Program-made: the position numbers and the translations under genes
The notes under the pieces: model-generated
Told to the model about the DNA's origin: nothing
Database searches by the model: none
The model's input: only the letters and a program-made list of their open reading frames with translations
Part shown: positions 22,058 through 26,128 of the stretch, piece after piece
Layout of the letters: each line of letters begins with the position of its first letter
Numbering within the stretch: position 1 is the stretch's first letter
Origin: Marine Group II euryarchaeote MED-G33
Lineage (GTDB): Archaea > Thermoplasmatota > Poseidoniia > Poseidoniales > Thalassarchaeaceae
Assembly (NCBI GenBank): GCA_949538655.1
Contig: CATISE010000050.1
Coordinates: forward strand, 1-26,128
Reading direction: 5' to 3'
Length of the DNA stretch: 26,128 bases

Positions 22058-25000
22058 ATGCGCCCATACTATGTTGCCTTTTTTTTGGTCGGTTTGATGT
22101 TAATCGCTCCAGCGATTGGCTTGTCCGAATCAGTGCTTGAGGACCATTCTGAGTCGGAAACTTCCGCACGTTCTTCTAGCAATGCCTTGCTTTGGGGTGC
22201 CCAAGTTGCAGGTTCAGGAAGTACAGATTCAGTTCAGAGTATCGAAATGGATGCATTGGGGCGCACTTACGTCTGTGGGTATTTCTATAATTCAGCAACA
22301 TTTGGGAATACCACATTAACCTCTTTCGGTAGTTACGATATTTTCGTTGGCCGGTTAAGTAATGGCATGTGGGATTGGGTTCAGAAAGCCGGAGGTAGCA
22401 GTAGCGATCAATGCCAGGATATCGCTGTAGATGACGGTGGTAACATCACCATCACCGGTTACTATTACTCTTCGAGTACAGCCACTTTTGGATCACAATC
22501 TGTTTCTGGACGAGGTAGTAATGATATCTTCATATCTCGCTTAGATTCCAATGGCAACTGGCTCTGGACAAAATCTGCAGGAAGTAGCAGTTCCGATTAT
22601 GGGTATGGTGTGGCCATGGACGCAGCTGGAAATGCCTATCTTACCGGCTACTATTACAGCACAGCATATTTTGGTTCAATCACCCTAAACTCCTACAGTT
22701 ATGATGAAGCATTCCTGGCCAAGTTGGACAATGCAGGGAATTTCGTTTGGGCAAAGCGCTTCTACGGTTCGTACTATCAGAGAGGGCGCGACATTGATGT
22801 CAATGCCAATGGCGATATTGCTGTGACTGGAGAGTTTAGCTATCGAATCAATATCGATGGAACTGAATTGTCCCCGAGTTACCAATCGAGCAGTTACTAT
22901 CGCGTATGGGTTGCAAAATTCACTAACTCGGGCCAATTGACCTGGGCTAAGATGGCCGGTTATCTTCAGTCATCTTACAGTTCGTATGGGGAATCAGTGG
23001 GTATTGATGATTCAGGAAATGTATCCGTTAGCGGGCGATTCCAGTATCTGATGGATTTTAATTCCAATAACAATCACAGGATGTATGCATACCAACAATC
23101 CAGTAACTGGGATTGTTTTGTAGCCAAGTGGGATTCTTCAGGGGCCTATCAGTGGGCACAGAATGCAGGTGGTTCGAGTACCGATTATTGCTATGACTTG
23201 GATATAGACAAGACCAGTGGAAACTTGACCATTGCAGGCATGTATTACAACACGGCTTGGTTTGGGAATTCACAATTGTCATCATCAGGGTCGTATGATG
23301 CATTCATCGCTCATGTTCCTTCTACAGGTGGTTGGGATTGGATGAAGAAATTCGGCGGTTCAAGTTCTGAGTATGGTTATTCAGTTGCCATGCGCAACGG
23401 AATGTATGCATTTGGTGGGTATTTCAATGGTCAATCATCAGATGGTACTGGACAAATTTCCTTCAGTTCGGCAGCTGGTGCCGATGGTTTCATTCTGATG
23501 TATGGTGCGGATCAAGATGGGGATGGAATCGGCGACCAAGTTGATGATTTCCCGTGGGAACCCTCACAATGGACCGACACTGATGGCGATGGATTTGGTG
23601 ACAATCTCAATGGATGGCAAGGTGACAGTTGCCCAACCATACATGCAAATTCGACCCTAGATCGTTATGGCTGTCCCGATGCGGATGGCGATGGTTGGTC
23701 GGACGCTGGAGATGATTTACCCAATGAACCAACACAATGGGTTGACGACGATGAAGATGGATTCGGTGAAAACCCGGATGGTGTCACACCTGATACCTGT
23801 CCCAATGAATGGGGTGACTCTTGGCGAGATCGACTTGGTTGTAGAGACTTAGATTCAGATGGCCAATCGGATTTGAATGATTATTTCATGAACAATCCAA
23901 CACAATGGTCGGATTCAGATTTGGACGGTTTGGGTGACAACTGGGCGAATGGTGAATGGAACGAAACCAGAGCGAGTCATTGGCCGGGGATTTGGGTCGA
24001 GAATGCAACAATGCCAGACCCTTCGCCGCTAGATTTTGATGGTGATGGATTTGAGGACTTGGGCGCAGGAGGGCCTTGGGGTCCTTACGATGATTGTATT
24101 TACCAAGCTGGAACATCTGTTCGGGATTTGATTGGCTGCATCGATAGTGATGGCGATGGTTGGTCAGATGACGGTGACGCCGTCGATGACAACCCCACAC
24201 AATGGGAGGATGCAGATGGTGATGGATTTGGTGACAATCCCTCTGGAACAGAATGGGATGCTTGTACCAATCGTCCGGGAACTTCCACACTAGATCGATT
24301 TGGTTGTCCAGACAATGATGGCGATGGTTGGTCCAATGACAACGATGAGTGCCCTTCTTTGGCCAGTACATTGGATAACGGGTGCCCTGATAGTGATGGT
24401 GATGGCTGGGTCGATGATGGCATCGATGGTGAAGTTGATGACTGTCCTGAAGAATGGGGCCAATCCACAGTCGACAGAAAGGGCTGCCCAGATGCCGACA
24501 GTGATGGTACATCTGATGAGAATGATCCATTCCATCTAGATCCTACACAATGGTCGGATGAGGATGAGGATGGATTTGGTGATGAACCCGGTGGCAATCA
24601 AGCAGATGATTGTTTGAATTGGGCTGGCACCTCGAATCAAGATGGTGTATACGGCTGCCCTGATGGTGATGGGGATGGTTGGGCCGATCAAATCGATTTG
24701 TGGAACACGAATTCTCTTCTTTGGTCGGATACTGATTTAGATGGATATGCTGACCAGCGTGGGGATGAAGCGTTGTCTGATGATTGCCCTGACGAATATG
24801 GGACAAGTAGCCAATTCTACCTCGGGTGCCCAGACATGGATGGAGATGGGTGGCCAGACATGAAGGATGCCGATACGGATGGCGATGGTTATCTCGATAT
24901 GACTGAGTTGAGTGCAGACCCTCCTTCTAATCCACTCGACCCACTTTCAATTCCTGCTGATGCCGACAATGACTTTGTTGCGGATCATGAAGAAATTGTT

Positions 25001-25492
25001 GAGAAGTCAAGTGTGGAAGACCCTGTAATTCAAGGTGTAATTGCGGTTCTTGCAAGTGGATTCCTCATCACACTCATCATGGCTTGGACATTGTTTGCCT
25101 CAGGAAAGGGCAAGCGAAAAGAGTACGAAGGCATGTTGCTGATGGTGGAAGAGGCCGAAGGATTCGCAGGGTTGTCTGCGGTTGAAAGTGAGCTCGACTC
25201 GATGTTGGAATCGAATCGACTCGGAGCTGGTCAAGGTTTGTTACTCAAAGACCGGATTGAATCTAGACGATTTGCCCTTGAGGATGATATTGCTGGTGCA
25301 AGTGGTCATAATGACGCCTCGTCCCAATCATCAGGAGACGAGGGTATTGCCATGATTCAGGAGCATGGGAAAGTGACTACGTGGGGAGATGACTCTTCGC
25401 AATGGACTGCAGAGCAACAAGCATGGTATGCAGAAGCCAAACAATGGGGCGGTTACTATGATGCTGATGGCAATTGGATTCCAATACAGTGA
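22058..25492 (+). CDS. Surface protein with SBBP beta-propeller, Cys-loop TSP3 repeats, membrane anchor and cytoplasmic tail
   Basis: An 1144-residue exported protein. The signal peptide is RPYYVAFFLVGLMLIAPAIG. Residues about 45-484 contain seven repeats, each with a GNxxxTGYY-like strand, a FG element and a closing strand such as DIFVGRL, DIFISRL, EAFLAKL, RVWVAKF, DCFVAKW, DAFIAHV and DGFILMY. That count fits one seven-bladed SBBP propeller. From D485 to about 985 come about seventeen DxDxDG calcium-type motifs. Eight short loops of the form C-x(8-13)-GCxD (for example TCPNEWGDSWRDRLGCRD) are likely closed by disulfides. One helix at about 990-1013 is followed by GKGKRKE, so the last 130 residues are cytoplasmic. 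They contain a charged helical stretch and end in aromatic motifs (WYAEAKQWGGYYDADGNW). Binding or adhesion is likely; the ligand is unknown. Confidence 0.82.
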   Translation: MRPYYVAFFLVGLMLIAPAIGLSESVLEDHSESETSARSSSNALLWGAQVAGSGSTDSVQSIEMDALGRTYVCGYFYNSATFGNTTLTSFGSYDIFVGRLSNGMWDWVQKAGGSSSDQCQDIAVDDGGNITITGYYYSSSTATFGSQSVSGRGSNDIFISRLDSNGNWLWTKSAGSSSSDYGYGVAMDAAGNAYLTGYYYSTAYFGSITLNSYSYDEAFLAKLDNAGNFVWAKRFYGSYYQRGRDIDVNANGDIAVTGEFSYRINIDGTELSPSYQSSSYYRVWVAKFTNSGQLTWAKMAGYLQSSYSSYGESVGIDDSGNVSVSGRFQYLMDFNSNNNHRMYAYQQSSNWDCFVAKWDSSGAYQWAQNAGGSSTDYCYDLDIDKTSGNLTIAGMYYNTAWFGNSQLSSSGSYDAFIAHVPSTGGWDWMKKFGGSSSEYGYSVAMRNGMYAFGGYFNGQSSDGTGQISFSSAAGADGFILMYGADQDGDGIGDQVDDFPWEPSQWTDTDGDGFGDNLNGWQGDSCPTIHANSTLDRYGCPDADGDGWSDAGDDLPNEPTQWVDDDEDGFGENPDGVTPDTCPNEWGDSWRDRLGCRDLDSDGQSDLNDYFMNNPTQWSDSDLDGLGDNWANGEWNETRASHWPGIWVENATMPDPSPLDFDGDGFEDLGAGGPWGPYDDCIYQAGTSVRDLIGCIDSDGDGWSDDGDAVDDNPTQWEDADGDGFGDNPSGTEWDACTNRPGTSTLDRFGCPDNDGDGWSNDNDECPSLASTLDNGCPDSDGDGWVDDGIDGEVDDCPEEWGQSTVDRKGCPDADSDGTSDENDPFHLDPTQWSDEDEDGFGDEPGGNQADDCLNWAGTSNQDGVYGCPDGDGDGWADQIDLWNTNSLLWSDTDLDGYADQRGDEALSDDCPDEYGTSSQFYLGCPDMDGDGWPDMKDADTDGDGYLDMTELSADPPSNPLDPLSIPADADNDFVADHEEIVEKSSVEDPVIQGVIAVLASGFLITLIMAWTLFASGKGKRKEYEGMLLMVEEAEGFAGLSAVESELDSMLESNRLGAGQGLLLKDRIESRRFALEDDIAGASGHNDASSQSSGDEGIAMIQEHGKVTTWGDDSSQWTAEQQAWYAEAKQWGGYYDADGNWIPIQ
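22190..23507 (+). repeat. Seven propeller-blade repeats
   Basis: Seven repeats of about 55-70 codons, rich in Ser, Tyr and Gly, with AGGSSSD-type connectors that recur several times. They match the SBBP (seven-bladed bacterial propeller-like) pattern by eye. Blade-to-blade similarity is moderate. Confidence 0.75.
23510..24960 (+). repeat. Calcium-type DxDxDG repeats with Cys-loop insertions
   Basis: Protein-level repeat of the form Cys, 8-13 residues, GCPD, DGDGWSD, a short spacer, PTQW, DxDGDGFGDN. The PTQW element recurs (EPSQW, EPTQW, NPTQW, DPTQW). DNA copies are diverged, so this is an old array. Confidence 0.85.
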
Positions 25493-25527
25493 TTCAACTA
25501 CTTTCAGTTTTAGTTCAGGCAACAATA

Positions 25528-26019
25528 TTACTCTCTAATGTACATCGTGACCGATTTTCCACTTTGGTGGAATTCTCCAACAGAGGAGAAACCATGGCGT
25601 AAATGGAACCGATCTGACCCCTCATTTGGGGGTCTTAAACTCACTTCTGCAGTGATTGGAATTTGCTTTTCAGTTGCCAATTCGAACACTTTTTCATATA
25701 ATTCTGTTCCTATTTTCTTATCTCTATGTTGAGTGGAAATCGCAATCCGATCCACGTAGATGAATTGATTATATCGTTCGTTAAACCATGCATAATTTTG
25801 GCTTGAATAGTCTTTCTTGGGATATAGACACAGCACAAATCCGACAAGTTTTTCATCGATATATGCGCCAATACACAGATCTGATAATTGTAGTAATTCA
25901 CCCATTTGTTCGACAGAAACTTTGCCAGTACCAGGCAAGCCTTGTTCATTGATCTCCCACATTGAAGAGATGTCCTGGACGCTGCATTCTCGATAAAACT
26001 GCACAACATTGCGTGGCAA
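25528..26019 (-). CDS. GNAT-family N-acetyltransferase
   Basis: Acetyl-CoA-dependent transferase of the GNAT fold, up to 163 residues. VDRIAIS followed by QHRDKKIGTELYEKVFELA is the acetyl-CoA-binding motif A (Q/RxxGxG/A form). SLRPPNEGSDRFHLRHGFSSVGEF is the motif B region and resembles the uncharacterised COG3818 type. No ATG opens the frame. The upstream-most start codon is TTG at 26019, a GTG at 26004 is equally possible, and the first in-frame ATG (25962) would cut into the fold. No Shine-Dalgarno box is visible. The gene is more AT-rich than the surface-protein genes and converges on the propeller gene with only 35 bases between. Substrate unknown. Confidence 0.82.
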   Translation of the reverse strand: MPRNVVQFYRECSVQDISSMWEINEQGLPGTGKVSVEQMGELLQLSDLCIGAYIDEKLVGFVLCLYPKKDYSSQNYAWFNERYNQFIYVDRIAISTQHRDKKIGTELYEKVFELATEKQIPITAEVSLRPPNEGSDRFHLRHGFSSVGEFHQSGKSVTMYIRE

Positions 26020-26060
26020 CGGGACTACTTGACAAATTCCACACTGGTTTTGCCTTTGTA

Positions 26061-26077
26061 TGGTGGATATTCCACCA
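26061..26077. promoter_or_regulatory. 17-base inverted repeat upstream of the GNAT gene
   Basis: TGGTGGA-TAT-TCCACCA lies about 42-58 bases ahead of the TTG start. TTACTAAATT at 26100-26091 (minus strand) could be a TATA-like box upstream of it. The inverted repeat would then sit near the transcription start, as an operator might. Role inferred. Confidence 0.4.
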
Positions 26078-26128
26078 CGACTTCAGGTTGAATTTAGTAA
26101 GCAGACTTTGTGGTCTTGATAATCACTG

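Noticed and set aside
25616..25634. GACCCC...GGGGGTC inverted repeat as a terminator
   Set aside because: It lies inside the conserved motif B region of the GNAT coding sequence (RPPNEGSD), so coding constraint explains it.

Overview
The window looks like a compact archaeal chromosome segment, most likely from a planktonic Marine Group II euryarchaeote (Ca. Poseidoniales, Thermoplasmatota). This placement is inferred, not proven. It rests on an XPD/Rad3-type helicase with Fe-S cysteines, a ribbon-helix-helix regulator, TTTAATA-like boxes 35-45 bases ahead of several starts, a lipoyl-dependent 2-oxoacid dehydrogenase operon, and very large Asp-rich (thrombospondin type 3-like) secreted proteins with single C-terminal anchors. 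No phage, transposon or CRISPR array was seen.

Layout. (1) 1-4792, minus strand: a tightly overlapping operon read lipA > E1-alpha > E1-beta > E2 > E3. E3 is cut by the left edge. It encodes a branched-chain-type 2-oxoacid dehydrogenase complex plus the enzyme that builds lipoyl groups on its E2. The E2 linker contains a perfect 10-copy hexanucleotide repeat. (2) 4793-5744: a divergent intergenic region with an 18-bp palindrome, then a pteridine-reductase-like SDR and a tRNA-Leu(UAA). (3) 5859-17954, plus strand: two anchored surface proteins of 993 and 3002 residues. The second joins Asp-rich calcium-type repeats, a transglutaminase-like core whose usual catalytic His is absent, a long Ig-like array, one membrane helix and a DUF4129-like cytoplasmic domain. 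(4) 17951-20481, minus strand: a divergent Hsp20-like protein and an XPD-family helicase. (5) 20482-21506: a hairpin-dense GC-rich island, a tandem ribbon-helix-helix regulator, and an AT-rich control region with repeated GAAATAC heptamers. (6) 21507-25492, plus strand: a small TerB-like helical protein, then an 1144-residue surface protein (seven-blade SBBP propeller, Cys-loop calcium repeats, membrane helix, cytoplasmic tail). (7) 25528-26019, minus strand: a GNAT acetyltransferase, with a palindrome upstream.

How the genes fit together. The left third is central metabolism: oxidation of branched-chain (or related) 2-oxoacids to acyl-CoA. The large plus-strand genes form a cell-surface set with a shared plan: secretion signal, Ca-binding or beta-rich ectodomain, one helix, and a distinctive cytoplasmic tail. 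That set is the most plausible undescribed system here, especially the 3002-residue protein with its apparently displaced transglutaminase histidine and attached DUF4129-like domain.
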